NCBI GenBank assembly: GCA_036782715.1
Contig: DAIPYN010000007.1
Coordinates: forward strand, 1-64,000
DNA: 64,000 bases
From: UBA3478 sp036782715
GTDB taxonomy: Bacteria > Bacteroidota > Bacteroidia > Flavobacteriales > Flavobacteriaceae
Direction of reading: 5' to 3'
The notes below the pieces were generated by a model. The model made no database searches. It saw only the letters and a list, made by a program, of their open reading frames with translations, and was not told where the DNA came from. Every line of letters starts with the position of its first letter. The stretch's first letter is position 1. Below are positions 44,315 to 52,736 of this stretch, piece by piece. The position numbers and the translations under genes are program-made.

Positions 44315-45508
44315 TTATAGTGTTAATAGCGAAAGATTTCGAAAGGGTAGAGGAAACCAATCAGATACAAAGTTACTAGTTAAATATCCGTTATAGGTAT
44401 AAACCCCTGATTGTAATTCTTGAGAATTTTTAAATCCTGCAGGAACTCCTCCATTCGAGGTCAATTTAAGAAGATAGGAAACCACTAATGCGTTGAGTGC
44501 GATAGAGGAAGTTTTTGGATACCTGGATGGAATGTTTGGAACCCCATAATGAACTACGTCATAAATAACGCGAATAGGATCATCATGAGTGGTAAGCTCT
44601 GAGGTTTCAATGCACCCCCCACTATCGATGCTAACATCGACAATGATCGATCCTGATTTCATTTGAGCAACCATCGATTCTAAGACGACAATCGGTGCTC
44701 TTTTTTCTCCTGTAAGCGTTCCGATGACAACATCTGCAGTTTTAAGATGTCTTGATATTCCCTCTTGGGATAGGGTAGAGGTATGTAAATTTGGTCCTAG
44801 ACTGTTACGAGCACTTCTTAATTTTGATAAATCGTTATCGTATAGTGTTACATCTGATCCTAAGGATAAAGCGGTTCGAGCAGCTTCTATACCTGTTGTT
44901 TGTGCTCCTATAACCACTGTTTGTATAGGAGGAACACCAGTAATACTTCCGAAAAGTAATCCGTTACCTTTATTAGAGGCAGAAAGTAATTCAGAGGCAA
45001 TATGAATGGCACTTTGCCCAGCAATCTCACCTAAACTTTCAACAAATGGAAAATGACTAGAACCTTCTCGAATAAATTCTAAACCAATCGCCGTAATTTT
45101 CTTTTCAAGAAGCTTTTCAAAGTAGGCTTTCTCCTTAGTTTTTATCTGAAGAGCAGATAGAAGGGTACAGCCTACCGTAACCTTTTCAATTTCCTCTATG
45201 GTAAAAGGATCAATCTTGACAATAAATGGAGAACCAAATACTCTTTTGTCATCAGCTGTAACCTCAGCACCTGCCTCAGAATATGACCGATTGTCATATC
45301 CTGCATTTAGTCCTAAATCCTTCTCAATGATTATTTCATGACCTAAATGACAAAGCTGTTTCACTCCTTCTGGTGTAATTGCGACTCTTCTTTCTTGAAG
45401 CGTTGAAGCCTTTGCAAAGCTTACTATTAGGCGCTCCTCAGAATGGTTAACCCAAAGTCTTTCTTCTTGAGGTAAAAGCTCAGTTCTTGAAAATGGAGAT
45501 TTACTCAT
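44315..45508 (-). CDS. Alanine dehydrogenase/transhydrogenase-family protein, catalytic His not conserved
   Basis: The 397-residue protein has the AlaDH/PntA N-terminal domain (SFAKASTLQERRVAITPEGVKQL near 31) and a Rossmann domain with VVIGAQTTGIEAARTALSLGSDVTLYD (in part) near 193. The conserved Arg (ERRVA) and Lys (FIVKIDP) are present, and the Asp of VDVSIDSGG is in place of the usual V-D-x-A-x-D-Q-G-G. The catalytic His that follows the Lys in true AlaDH appears replaced by Gln in LLSALQIK. It may have shifted substrate or lost alanine activity, so no symbol is given. It sits between tsaE and the DUF4258-like gene. Confidence 0.82.
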   Translation of the reverse strand: MSKSPFSRTELLPQEERLWVNHSEERLIVSFAKASTLQERRVAITPEGVKQLCHLGHEIIIEKDLGLNAGYDNRSYSEAGAEVTADDKRVFGSPFIVKIDPFTIEEIEKVTVGCTLLSALQIKTKEKAYFEKLLEKKITAIGLEFIREGSSHFPFVESLGEIAGQSAIHIASELLSASNKGNGLLFGSITGVPPIQTVVIGAQTTGIEAARTALSLGSDVTLYDNDLSKLRSARNSLGPNLHTSTLSQEGISRHLKTADVVIGTLTGEKRAPIVVLESMVAQMKSGSIIVDVSIDSGGCIETSELTTHDDPIRVIYDVVHYGVPNIPSRYPKTSSIALNALVVSYLLKLTSNGGVPAGFKNSQELQSGVYTYNGYLTSNFVSDWFPLPFRNLSLLTL

Positions 45509-45526
45509 GCTGCGAAAAATACAAAA

Positions 45527-45985
45527 TCAGGAACGATAAATACTCAATTTCCGTCGATTCTCTGCAGTGATTTCAATCGATACCGTAATGGCCTTAGGAT
45601 TAAATAGGGAAGACATACGTTCTGACCATTCAATAAAGATTAAGCTGTTTGAATCAAGGTACTCGTCAAAACCAATGTCATAGAGTTCTACTTCGTTTTC
45701 AACTCGATAAAGATCGGCATGATATACAGGCGTGTGGTTAGGTAATTCATAAGTATTCACTAGGGAGTAGGTAGGGCTGCTAATAACATCTTTTACTCCT
45801 AAAATCTGTAAAATGACCTTTATTAATGTAGTCTTTCCTGCACCCATTTCTCCTTCCACGTACACTTCACCTCTAGAAGGTAGTCGATTGATAATTTCCA
45901 AAGCGTATTGGTCGATATCTTCTAAGGTGTACTCAAGTACAAGGTCGGGATGTGCTTTCTTGCCTACTGACATATTTATGGTCAT
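45527..45985 (-). CDS. tsaE: tRNA threonylcarbamoyladenosine biosynthesis ATPase TsaE
   Basis: TsaE is the ATPase that works with TsaB and TsaD to make t6A at position 37 of ANN-decoding tRNAs. ATG 45985 gives 152 residues, the family length; a frame extending to 46072 would run through the promoter and into the divergent gene. Walker A is GEMGAGKTTLIKVIL near 44, SSPTYSLVNTYE near 70, and HADLYRVENEVELYDIGFDEYL near 88 are diagnostic, with IFIEWSERM near 118. A second ATG at 45973 is possible. It leads an operon with the alanine dehydrogenase-like and DUF4258-like genes. Confidence 0.93.
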   Translation of the reverse strand: MTINMSVGKKAHPDLVLEYTLEDIDQYALEIINRLPSRGEVYVEGEMGAGKTTLIKVILQILGVKDVISSPTYSLVNTYELPNHTPVYHADLYRVENEVELYDIGFDEYLDSNSLIFIEWSERMSSLFNPKAITVSIEITAENRRKLSIYRS

Positions 45986-45990
45986 CTTTG
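45983..45990 (+). promoter_or_regulatory. Promoter -7-like box for the HD-domain gene
   Basis: CATCTTTG differs from TAnnTTTG in the first base and lies 24 bases before GTG 46014. It overlaps the tsaE start codon and mirrors the tsaE -7 box as part of an inverted repeat. Confidence 0.4.
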
Positions 45991-46005
45991 TGACTCTATA
46001 AGTAT

Positions 46006-46013
46006 CAAAGATA
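46006..46013 (-). promoter_or_regulatory. Promoter -7 box for tsaE operon
   Basis: TATCTTTG on the minus strand is an exact TAnnTTTG match, 20 bases before ATG 45985. It ends directly next to the start codon of the divergent HD-domain gene. Confidence 0.58.
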
Positions 46014-47234
46014 GTGTTGTCTAGCCATAAATTAAAGGTGTTTAATGACCCGATATACGGTTCTGTCGCCATTCCTTCACCACTTATTCTTCAAGTTATC
46101 TCTCATCCTTTTTTTCAAAGGTTAAGACGAATTTCACAAATGGGTCTTTCCTATTTGGTGTATCCCGGTGCGCATCATACTCGTTTTCATCACGCTTTGG
46201 GAGCGATGAATTTAATGCAAAAAGCGATTGATACCTTGATTCTCAAGGGAGTAAGTATTTCGTCAGAAGAGAAACAAGGATTGTTATTAGCAATTTTACT
46301 TCACGATATAGGCCACGGTCCATTTTCTCATGCATTAGAAGAGAAGTTGATTTCGAAACATCATGAATCTCTTTCTTTAGGATTTATGGAGCTCTTGAAC
46401 GAAGAATTTGATGGCCAACTCGATAAAGCAATCGCCATTTTTAAAGGGGAATCAGACCGACCTTTTTTAAATCAACTAGTTTCTAGTCAGCTTGATATGG
46501 ACCGTCTTGATTATCTCAAACGAGATAGCTTCTTTGCTGGTGTTACTGAAGGAAATATCAATTCAGAACGCTTGATTAGCACCATAAATGTGGTTGATGA
46601 TTCTTTGGTTATAGAAGAAAAGGGAATTTATTCTGTTGAAAAATTTCTAATGGCGCGTCGCTTTATGTATTGGCAGGTTTACCTTCACAAGACGAGTATC
46701 GTCGCCGAAATCATGCTCGGAAAGATCATTGAAAGAGCTAAAGAATTAATTCATCGCGGGGAATCCATTGAGGGTCCACCGAATCTGATGTACTTCTTGA
46801 ATCAACAATTTTCAAATGATAGCGTTACGCTTCATCAATTTGCTGCGATCGATGATATTGATATTATGGCATGTATTAAAAGATGGTCAAGCCACAGCGA
46901 TTCGATTCTAGCTCGTCTTTGTAGCGGAATTCTCAATAGAGATTTACTTGAGGTTAGGTTTAGAGAAGAACGCGCAACTGAAAAAGAATTAAAAGCATTA
47001 AAGTCAGAGGTAGCAAAGGAATATAAGGTGAGTTTAAGTGATGCACACTATCTCGTTTATGACGGTACACTTTGGAACTTAGCTTATAACCCTAATAAAC
47101 AACCCATTCGGATTCTTTTTAGAGGAGGTGAGGTGATGGATTTTATGCAGGCGAGTCGTTATGCGGGAGCCGGTGCATTTAGCGTAAAACACGAGAAGAA
47201 CTATATCTGCTCACCTCAACTACAACTGTCATAA
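46014..47234 (+). CDS. HD-domain phosphohydrolase (dGTPase/SAMHD1-like)
   Basis: A 406-residue protein starting at GTG 46014 (TTG 46017 is an alternative); the N-terminus KLKVFNDPIYGSVAIPSPLI is conserved, so the start must be close. Metal-binding motifs: HHTRFHHALGAMNL near 52-65 supplies one His, LLHDIGHGPFSHALEEKL near 93 the HD pair, and SSQLDMDRLDYLKRDSFFAGV near 160 the terminal Asp. This group is usually called HD superfamily phosphohydrolase and is expected to act on nucleoside triphosphates, but substrate proof is lacking. It is followed 19 bases later by lpxD, which has its own promoter. Confidence 0.9.
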   Translation: MLSSHKLKVFNDPIYGSVAIPSPLILQVISHPFFQRLRRISQMGLSYLVYPGAHHTRFHHALGAMNLMQKAIDTLILKGVSISSEEKQGLLLAILLHDIGHGPFSHALEEKLISKHHESLSLGFMELLNEEFDGQLDKAIAIFKGESDRPFLNQLVSSQLDMDRLDYLKRDSFFAGVTEGNINSERLISTINVVDDSLVIEEKGIYSVEKFLMARRFMYWQVYLHKTSIVAEIMLGKIIERAKELIHRGESIEGPPNLMYFLNQQFSNDSVTLHQFAAIDDIDIMACIKRWSSHSDSILARLCSGILNRDLLEVRFREERATEKELKALKSEVAKEYKVSLSDAHYLVYDGTLWNLAYNPNKQPIRILFRGGEVMDFMQASRYAGAGAFSVKHEKNYICSPQLQLS

Positions 47235-47239
47235 ATCCT

Positions 47240-47247
47240 TACCTTTG
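47240..47247 (+). promoter_or_regulatory. Promoter -7 box for the lpxD operon
   Basis: TACCTTTG matches TAnnTTTG exactly and ends only 6 bases before the lpxD ATG at 47254. The transcript would have almost no 5' leader. Confidence 0.58.
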
Positions 47248-47253
47248 CGCCAA

Positions 47254-48291
47254 ATGAACTTTGATGTACAACAAATTGCCGATTGGATTGGGGCCGAGAT
47301 CATTGGTGACCCTAATCAAGTTATTGACCACTTCTCGGCAATTGAGGAAGGAAGCGATCGGGGAATTTCGTTTTTAGCGAATCCGAAATATGAAAACTTT
47401 CTCTATAGCACTGAAGCTTCTGCAGTCATTGTATCTAGAGACATTCAACTTAAAGAATCTACTCATACCACCTTGCTAAAGGTAGAGGACCCTTATCGTG
47501 CTTTTGCTCAGTTATTAAGGGCTTATGAACAAGCAATAAAGCCAGAATATCATGGCGTGGATAGTTCGTCGAACATTCATGAGAGTGCGTCTGTTGAAAC
47601 TTCAGTATATGTAGGTGCGCTAGCGGTAATTGAAAGGGGTGCCAAGATTGCTTCAGATACACAAATTCACGCTCAATCCTTTATTGGTCGTAATGTTACC
47701 ATTGGTGAACGTTGTGAAATTTACCCTGGTGTAAAGATTTACTCAGATACGATAATTGGGGATGATGTTGTTATTCATGCTAATTCTGTGATCGGCGCAC
47801 CTGGATTTGGATTCTCTCCTAATGAGAATGGGGGGTTTGATAAAATTCCTCAATTAGGAAAAGTAGTCATAGAAGATGGGGTAGACATTGGTTCTTCTTG
47901 CACTATTGATCGGGCAACCTTCGGGGAAACTCGTATTTCAAAGGGTGTTAAACTCGATAATCAAGTACATCTAGCACATAATGTTTGTGTTGGTCCAAAT
48001 ACCGTAATCGCCGCTCAAACCGGTGTAGCGGGATCGACGAAAATTGGTAGTCAGGTGATGATAGGAGGTCAGGTAGGTATCGTGGGTCATATTAAAATTG
48101 GTGACGGAGCCAAGATTCAAGCTCAAAGCGGTGTTACTCGTAAAGTCAAAAACAACGAGAAAATTCAAGGTACTCCAGCAATAGACTATAATACCTACAG
48201 CAAATCGTACATTCATTTCAAAAACCTAGTATCTCTTGAAGCTAGAATTAAAGAATTAGAACAAATAAGCAATAAACCATCAAAGAAGTGA
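47254..48291 (+). CDS. lpxD: UDP-3-O-(3-hydroxyacyl)glucosamine N-acyltransferase
   Basis: LpxD adds the second acyl chain in lipid A synthesis. The 345-residue protein (ATG 47254; the frame opens at TTG 47245 inside the promoter) has an N-terminal uridine-binding domain (about 1-100). A left-handed beta-helix of hexapeptide repeats follows (IGRNVTIGERCEIYPGVKIYSD in part, about 145-290), and then a C-terminal helix. The catalytic His is in VHLAHNVCVGPNTVIAAQ. Its TGA overlaps the GTG start of lpxC/fabZ, so translation is coupled. Confidence 0.95.
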   Translation: MNFDVQQIADWIGAEIIGDPNQVIDHFSAIEEGSDRGISFLANPKYENFLYSTEASAVIVSRDIQLKESTHTTLLKVEDPYRAFAQLLRAYEQAIKPEYHGVDSSSNIHESASVETSVYVGALAVIERGAKIASDTQIHAQSFIGRNVTIGERCEIYPGVKIYSDTIIGDDVVIHANSVIGAPGFGFSPNENGGFDKIPQLGKVVIEDGVDIGSSCTIDRATFGETRISKGVKLDNQVHLAHNVCVGPNTVIAAQTGVAGSTKIGSQVMIGGQVGIVGHIKIGDGAKIQAQSGVTRKVKNNEKIQGTPAIDYNTYSKSYIHFKNLVSLEARIKELEQISNKPSKK

Positions 48292-49673
48292 AGCAAACTA
48301 CTTTAGAGAGAGCGATTAGTATATCTGGTATTGGTCTGCATACAGGTCAAGAAGTAACTTTGACTTTTCAGCCAGCTGAGCCAGACACAGGGTTCGTTTT
48401 TAAAAGAGTTGATCTTGAAGGAAGTCCAGAGGTACCCGCCTCTGCTAAGTGGGTCAATAAAACTCAAAGAAGCACTGTTTTAGATTGTAACGGTGTAGAA
48501 GTTCAAACTTCAGAGCATGTTCTTGCTGCTTTAACTGGATTAGATTACGATAACGCAATCATTGAGATTAATGCTAGCGAACCACCTATTTTAGACGGAT
48601 CTGCAAAGTACTTTATCGAAGCTCTTGAAAAGGCAGGTAAGGTAGAACAAGAGGCAGAGCGTGAAGTTTATGTCGTTTCTGAACCGATTCATTACAAAGA
48701 CGCAGAATCTGGATCCGAAATTATCATTCTACCTTCGGAGAACTATGAGGTACAGGTGATGGTTGATTTTGGTACTAAGATTCTTGGGACACAAAATGCT
48801 TCACTTTATTCTATTGAGGAGTTCAAAGAAGAAATCGCTGATGCCCGTACATTCAGCTTTTTGCATGACATCGAGATGTTACTAGATCAAGGCCTAATTA
48901 GAGGCGGAGATTTAAACAATGCCATTGTGTATGTAGATAAGGAGCTTTCAAATGAAACTTTAAGTAAACTGAAAGCAGCCTTTGATAAAGAAGACATTCA
49001 GGTTACTCCCAACGGCATCCTCAATAACTTAGAATTGAAACATCCCAATGAAGCAGCAAGGCACAAATTACTTGATGTAATCGGAGATTTAGCTCTTATT
49101 GGAAGTAAAATACAGGGTAGAGTAATTGCTTGTAAACCCGGTCACCTAGTGAATACTGAATTCGCTAAGGTGATGCAAAAGAAAATTAAGGACGAAAAGC
49201 GCAAGCGAGTACCAAAAATGGATATCTATGCGCAACCCGTAATGGATACGGTGCAGATCATGGATATGTTACCGCACCGTCCTCCATTTCTTTTAGTAGA
49301 TAAGATTCTAGAACTAACTGACTCTAGAGTCGTAGGACTGAAAAACGTATCCATGAATGAAGCCTACTTTGTAGGTCATTTTCCTGGTGCTCCTGTAATG
49401 CCTGGAGTACTTCAAATTGAGGCTATGGCCCAAACAGGAGGGGTTTTGGTTCTTAACACTGTTCCAGATCCGGAAAATTACTTGACCTTCTTCATGAAGA
49501 TGGATAATGTAAAATTTAAGCATCAGGTAAATCCCGGAGACACCCTGATTTTCGATTGTGAGTTAATTACTCCTATACGGCGTGGTATTTGTCATATGAG
49601 GGCGTTGGCTTTCGTCGGAGATAAACTCGTTTCTGAGGCCGAATTAATGGCTCAGATTGTAAAAACTAAATAA
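48288..49673 (+). CDS. lpxC: Bifunctional UDP-3-O-acyl-GlcNAc deacetylase / 3-hydroxyacyl-ACP dehydratase (LpxC-FabZ fusion)
   Basis: 461 residues. Residues about 1-305 are the zinc deacetylase LpxC, the committed step of lipid A synthesis: ISGIGLHTGQEVTLTF near 12, SEHVLAALTGLDYDN near 76 (zinc His), SEPPILDGSAKYF near 98, and LKHPNEAARHKLLDVIGDLAL near 248 with the other zinc ligands. Residues about 315-461 are FabZ: MLPHRPPFLLVDKIL near 326 and GHFPGAPVMPGVLQIEAMAQTGG near 363, with the catalytic His and Glu. The fusion is a known Bacteroidota feature. The start is GTG 48288 within the stop of lpxD. Confidence 0.96.
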   Translation: MKQTTLERAISISGIGLHTGQEVTLTFQPAEPDTGFVFKRVDLEGSPEVPASAKWVNKTQRSTVLDCNGVEVQTSEHVLAALTGLDYDNAIIEINASEPPILDGSAKYFIEALEKAGKVEQEAEREVYVVSEPIHYKDAESGSEIIILPSENYEVQVMVDFGTKILGTQNASLYSIEEFKEEIADARTFSFLHDIEMLLDQGLIRGGDLNNAIVYVDKELSNETLSKLKAAFDKEDIQVTPNGILNNLELKHPNEAARHKLLDVIGDLALIGSKIQGRVIACKPGHLVNTEFAKVMQKKIKDEKRKRVPKMDIYAQPVMDTVQIMDMLPHRPPFLLVDKILELTDSRVVGLKNVSMNEAYFVGHFPGAPVMPGVLQIEAMAQTGGVLVLNTVPDPENYLTFFMKMDNVKFKHQVNPGDTLIFDCELITPIRRGICHMRALAFVGDKLVSEAELMAQIVKTK

Positions 49674-49679
49674 TTCTAA

Positions 49680-50465
49680 ATGAATCAACCTTTAGCCTAC
49701 GTCCATCCAGGTGCGAAAATTGCTAAAAATGTTACCATTGAACCCTTCGCAATGATTCACAATAATGTGGAAATAGGTGAGGGAACTTGGATCGGCTCCA
49801 ACGTAACTATAATGGAGGGTGCAAGAATCGGTAAAAACTGTTTTATCTATCCAGGTTCAGTGATTTCTGCTCCACCTCAAGACTTAAAGTACTCAGGCGA
49901 GGATACCACAACCGTTATCGGTGATCATACTACTATTAGAGAATGCGTTACCATTAACAGAGGTACTACTGATCGTTGGAAGACCACCATTGGGTCAAAC
50001 TGCTTGATTATGGCGTATTGTCACATCGCACACGACTGTAATGTATCTGACGGATGTATATTTAGTAATAACTCTACCCTTGCTGGTCATGTGAATGTAG
50101 GGCCGAATGTTGTTATGGCTGGGATGGTAGCAGTACACCAGTTTGTTTCTATCGGACATCATTCCTTTGTTACAGGTGGTGCTCTGGTTAGAAAGGATGT
50201 TCCACCATTTGTTAAAGCAGCTAGAGAACCTCTATCTTATGTGGGAGTCAATTCTGTAGGACTTAGAAGAAGAGGTTTTACACCAGAAAAAATTAAAGAG
50301 ATTCAACAGATTTATCGAATTTTATACCAAAAGAATTACAATAACACCCAAGCCTTACAGATCATTGAAGCTGAAATGGAAGCTACGCGTGAACGAGATG
50401 AAATACTCGAATTCATAAGAGTATCTAAACGCGGTATCATGAAAGGCTATTTTAATAATTCATAA
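49680..50465 (+). CDS. lpxA: UDP-N-acetylglucosamine acyltransferase
   Basis: LpxA performs the first lipid A step, moving a 3-hydroxyacyl chain from ACP to UDP-GlcNAc. The 261-residue protein starts with hexapeptide-repeat beta-helix (VHPGAKIAKNVTIEPFAMI, in part) through about residue 190, with the catalytic His in MAYCHIAHDCNVSDGC near 120. A C-terminal helical domain follows (NSVGLRRRGFTPEKIKEIQQIYRIL in part), typical of LpxA rather than LpxD. It lies 6 bases after lpxC/fabZ. Confidence 0.96.
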   Translation: MNQPLAYVHPGAKIAKNVTIEPFAMIHNNVEIGEGTWIGSNVTIMEGARIGKNCFIYPGSVISAPPQDLKYSGEDTTTVIGDHTTIRECVTINRGTTDRWKTTIGSNCLIMAYCHIAHDCNVSDGCIFSNNSTLAGHVNVGPNVVMAGMVAVHQFVSIGHHSFVTGGALVRKDVPPFVKAAREPLSYVGVNSVGLRRRGFTPEKIKEIQQIYRILYQKNYNNTQALQIIEAEMEATRERDEILEFIRVSKRGIMKGYFNNS

Positions 50466-50467
50466 TT

Positions 50468-51034
50468 ATGGCGTCAACTTCAGACATCCGAAAAGGACTT
50501 TGCATTCGTTACAATAACGATATCTACAAAATCATCGAATTCTTGCATGTTAAACCTGGAAAGGGACCGGCATTCGTAAGAACCAAACTTAAAAGTGTGA
50601 CTACAGGAAAAGTACTTGATAACACCTTTTCTGCGGGTCATAAACTAGAAGACGTTCGTGTAGAGACTCGTAGTTTTCAATTTCTCTACAGTGAAGGTTC
50701 GACCTATCACTTCATGAATACTGAGGATTATGATCAAATCGCACTTCAGGAAGAAGCTTTAGAAGCTCATGATTTACTTAAAGAAGGAGAGGTGGTTACT
50801 ATTTTATTCAATACAGAAGATAGCGCGCCATTATCAGTAGATATGCCAGCCAGTGTTGTACTAGAAGTTACGCACTCTGAACCCGGTGTTAAAGGTAACA
50901 CAGCTACGAATGCTACTAAACCAGCAACCGTAGAAACCGGAGCAAGAATCAACGTCCCTTTGTTTATTAACGAAGGAGATAAGGTCAAAATTGACACCGA
51001 AAAGAAATCATACATCGAAAGAGTTAAAGAATAA
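50468..51034 (+). CDS. efp: Translation elongation factor P
   Basis: EF-P relieves ribosome stalling at polyproline. The 188-residue protein has the three-barrel layout: the N-terminal KOW-like domain with the modification-loop segment VKPGKGPAFVRTKLK near 28-42 (Lys at the tip), OB domain YHFMNTEDYDQIALQEEAL near 78, and the C-terminal OB domain with GDKVKIDTEKKSYIERVKE. The tip is PGKGPA rather than the PGRPGA found in EF-P modified by rhamnose, so lysine-type or no modification is expected. It is the last gene of the lipid A operon, 2 bases after lpxA. Confidence 0.96.
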   Translation: MASTSDIRKGLCIRYNNDIYKIIEFLHVKPGKGPAFVRTKLKSVTTGKVLDNTFSAGHKLEDVRVETRSFQFLYSEGSTYHFMNTEDYDQIALQEEALEAHDLLKEGEVVTILFNTEDSAPLSVDMPASVVLEVTHSEPGVKGNTATNATKPATVETGARINVPLFINEGDKVKIDTEKKSYIERVKE

Positions 51035-51069
51035 ACATAATCATAGGCAAATCATTCATTTGTCATTTC

Positions 51070-51077
51070 TAAATTTG
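51070..51077 (+). promoter_or_regulatory. Promoter -7 box for sucD
   Basis: TAAATTTG is an exact TAnnTTTG match, 16 bases before the sucD ATG at 51094. Confidence 0.62.
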
Positions 51078-51093
51078 CAATCAAAATAAAAAT

Positions 51094-51966
51094 ATGAGTG
51101 TATTAGTAAATAAAGATTCGCGCATTATTGTTCAAGGTTTTACAGGTACCGAAGGTACTTTTCATGCCGAACAAATGATTGAATACGGAACTAATGTGGT
51201 AGGAGGGGTAACTCCGGGTAAAGGAGGACAAACTCATCTTGATCGTCCTGTTTTTAACACAGTAAGAGAAGCTGTTGAAAAGGCGGGGGCTAATACCTCA
51301 ATCATTTTTGTTCCACCAGCATTTGCAGCAGATGCAATTATGGAAGCTGCAAACGCAGGGATTAAGGTAATTATCGCAATCACAGAAGGTATTCCTGTGG
51401 CAGATATGGTTAAGGTATTCGATTATATCAAGCAATACGATTGCCGTCTAATTGGCCCTAATTGTCCGGGTGTAATTACTCCAGAAGAGGCTAAAGTTGG
51501 TATTATGCCAGGCTTTGTATTCGAAAAAGGAAAGGTAGGTATTGTTTCTAAATCAGGCACCTTAACTTATGAAGCCTCAGATCAGGTTGTTCGCAAAGGA
51601 TTAGGTGTCTCTACTGCCATCGGTATTGGAGGAGACCCTATTATTGGTACCACAACCAAAGAAGCACTTCAATTACTTATTGAAGACGAAGAAACCGATT
51701 GTGTTGTTATGATTGGTGAAATTGGAGGTCAGTTAGAGTCTGATGCTGCTCATTGGTATAAGAATAGCGGAAGCAAAAAACCAGTTGTTGGATTTATCGC
51801 TGGTGAGACTGCTCCTGCAGGTAGAACGATGGGTCATGCTGGTGCTATTGTCGGCGGTAGCGACGATACTGCGCAAGCTAAAAAGCGAATTATGGCTTCT
51901 TGCGGCATTCATGTAGTAGATTCACCTGCACTGATAGGAGCTAAAGTAAAAGAGGTTTTAGCTTAA
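51094..51966 (+). CDS. sucD: Succinyl-CoA ligase, alpha subunit
   Basis: SucD with SucC makes succinate and ATP or GTP from succinyl-CoA in the TCA cycle. The 290-residue protein has the CoA-binding Rossmann part (IVQGFTGTEGTFHAEQMIEYG near 12, in part), GPNCPGVITPEEAKVGIMP near 124, IGIGGDPIIGTT near 178 and the phospho-histidine in GRTMGHAGAIVGG near 246. All standard. The beta subunit gene is not in the window, so the subunits are encoded apart. It is followed 11 bases later by fabG. Confidence 0.97.
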   Translation: MSVLVNKDSRIIVQGFTGTEGTFHAEQMIEYGTNVVGGVTPGKGGQTHLDRPVFNTVREAVEKAGANTSIIFVPPAFAADAIMEAANAGIKVIIAITEGIPVADMVKVFDYIKQYDCRLIGPNCPGVITPEEAKVGIMPGFVFEKGKVGIVSKSGTLTYEASDQVVRKGLGVSTAIGIGGDPIIGTTTKEALQLLIEDEETDCVVMIGEIGGQLESDAAHWYKNSGSKKPVVGFIAGETAPAGRTMGHAGAIVGGSDDTAQAKKRIMASCGIHVVDSPALIGAKVKEVLA

Positions 51967-51977
51967 ATTCGAAGGAC

Positions 51978-52721
51978 ATGTTATTAAACGGAAAAACGGT
52001 TTTAATCACTGGTGCAAGTAGAGGTATTGGTAGTGGTATTGCTAGAGTATTTGCTCAAAATGGTGCGAATGTAGCATTCACGTACAGCTCTAGTGAAGCA
52101 CCAGCACTAGCACTACAAGATGAACTTTCGAAGTTAGGTGTTACTGTAAAGGCATATAAAAGTGATGCATCTAGTTTTGAAGCATGCGAAAAATTAGCTT
52201 CAGAGGTGATGTCTGATTTTGACTCATTGGATGCGCTTATTAACAATGCTGGAATCACCAAAGACAATCTTCTCATGCGAATGTCTGAGGAAGACTTTGA
52301 TAAGGTTATTGAGGTGAATCTTAAATCGGTTTTCAATATGACAAAGGCTTTTCAAAGAGTCTTTTTAAAGCAACGAAATGGTTCGATCATTAATATCAGT
52401 TCTATTGTCGGTGTTAAGGGTAATGCGGGTCAAGCGAATTACGCAGCCTCTAAGGCAGGTATGATTGGATTCACAAAAAGTGTCGCTTTAGAATTGGGTT
52501 CAAGAAACATTAGAGCAAACGTTATTGCTCCAGGTTTTATTGAAACAGAAATGACCGATAAACTTGACGAAGCTGTAGTAGAACAATGGCGTGCAGGTAT
52601 TCCATTAAAACGTGGTGGAACCCCTGAGGATGTTGCGAACGCTTGTTTATTCTTCGCATCGGATCTTTCTTCTTATATTACCGGGCAAGTCCTTCTGGTA
52701 GATGGAGGAATGTTAACTTAA
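51978..52721 (+). CDS. fabG: 3-oxoacyl-ACP reductase
   Basis: A 247-residue short-chain dehydrogenase of fatty-acid elongation. The NADPH loop is TGASRGIGSGIARVFA at residues 10-25, the NNAG motif is near 88 (LINNAGITKDNLLMRM), and the catalytic Ser, Tyr and Lys are in INISSIVGVKGNAGQANYAASKAGM near 137-161 (in part). The NLLMRM and TEMTDKL segments are typical of FabG rather than other SDRs. It is probably co-transcribed with sucD and the SPFH gene. Confidence 0.92.
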   Translation: MLLNGKTVLITGASRGIGSGIARVFAQNGANVAFTYSSSEAPALALQDELSKLGVTVKAYKSDASSFEACEKLASEVMSDFDSLDALINNAGITKDNLLMRMSEEDFDKVIEVNLKSVFNMTKAFQRVFLKQRNGSIINISSIVGVKGNAGQANYAASKAGMIGFTKSVALELGSRNIRANVIAPGFIETEMTDKLDEAVVEQWRAGIPLKRGGTPEDVANACLFFASDLSSYITGQVLLVDGGMLT

Positions 52722-52736
52722 TTTAAAAAAATAAAA

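Noticed and set aside
45986..46072. Longer tsaE from an upstream ATG at 46072
   Set aside because: It would cross the exact -7 box at 46006-46013 and overlap the divergent HD-domain gene by about 60 bases; the family starts near MTINMSV.
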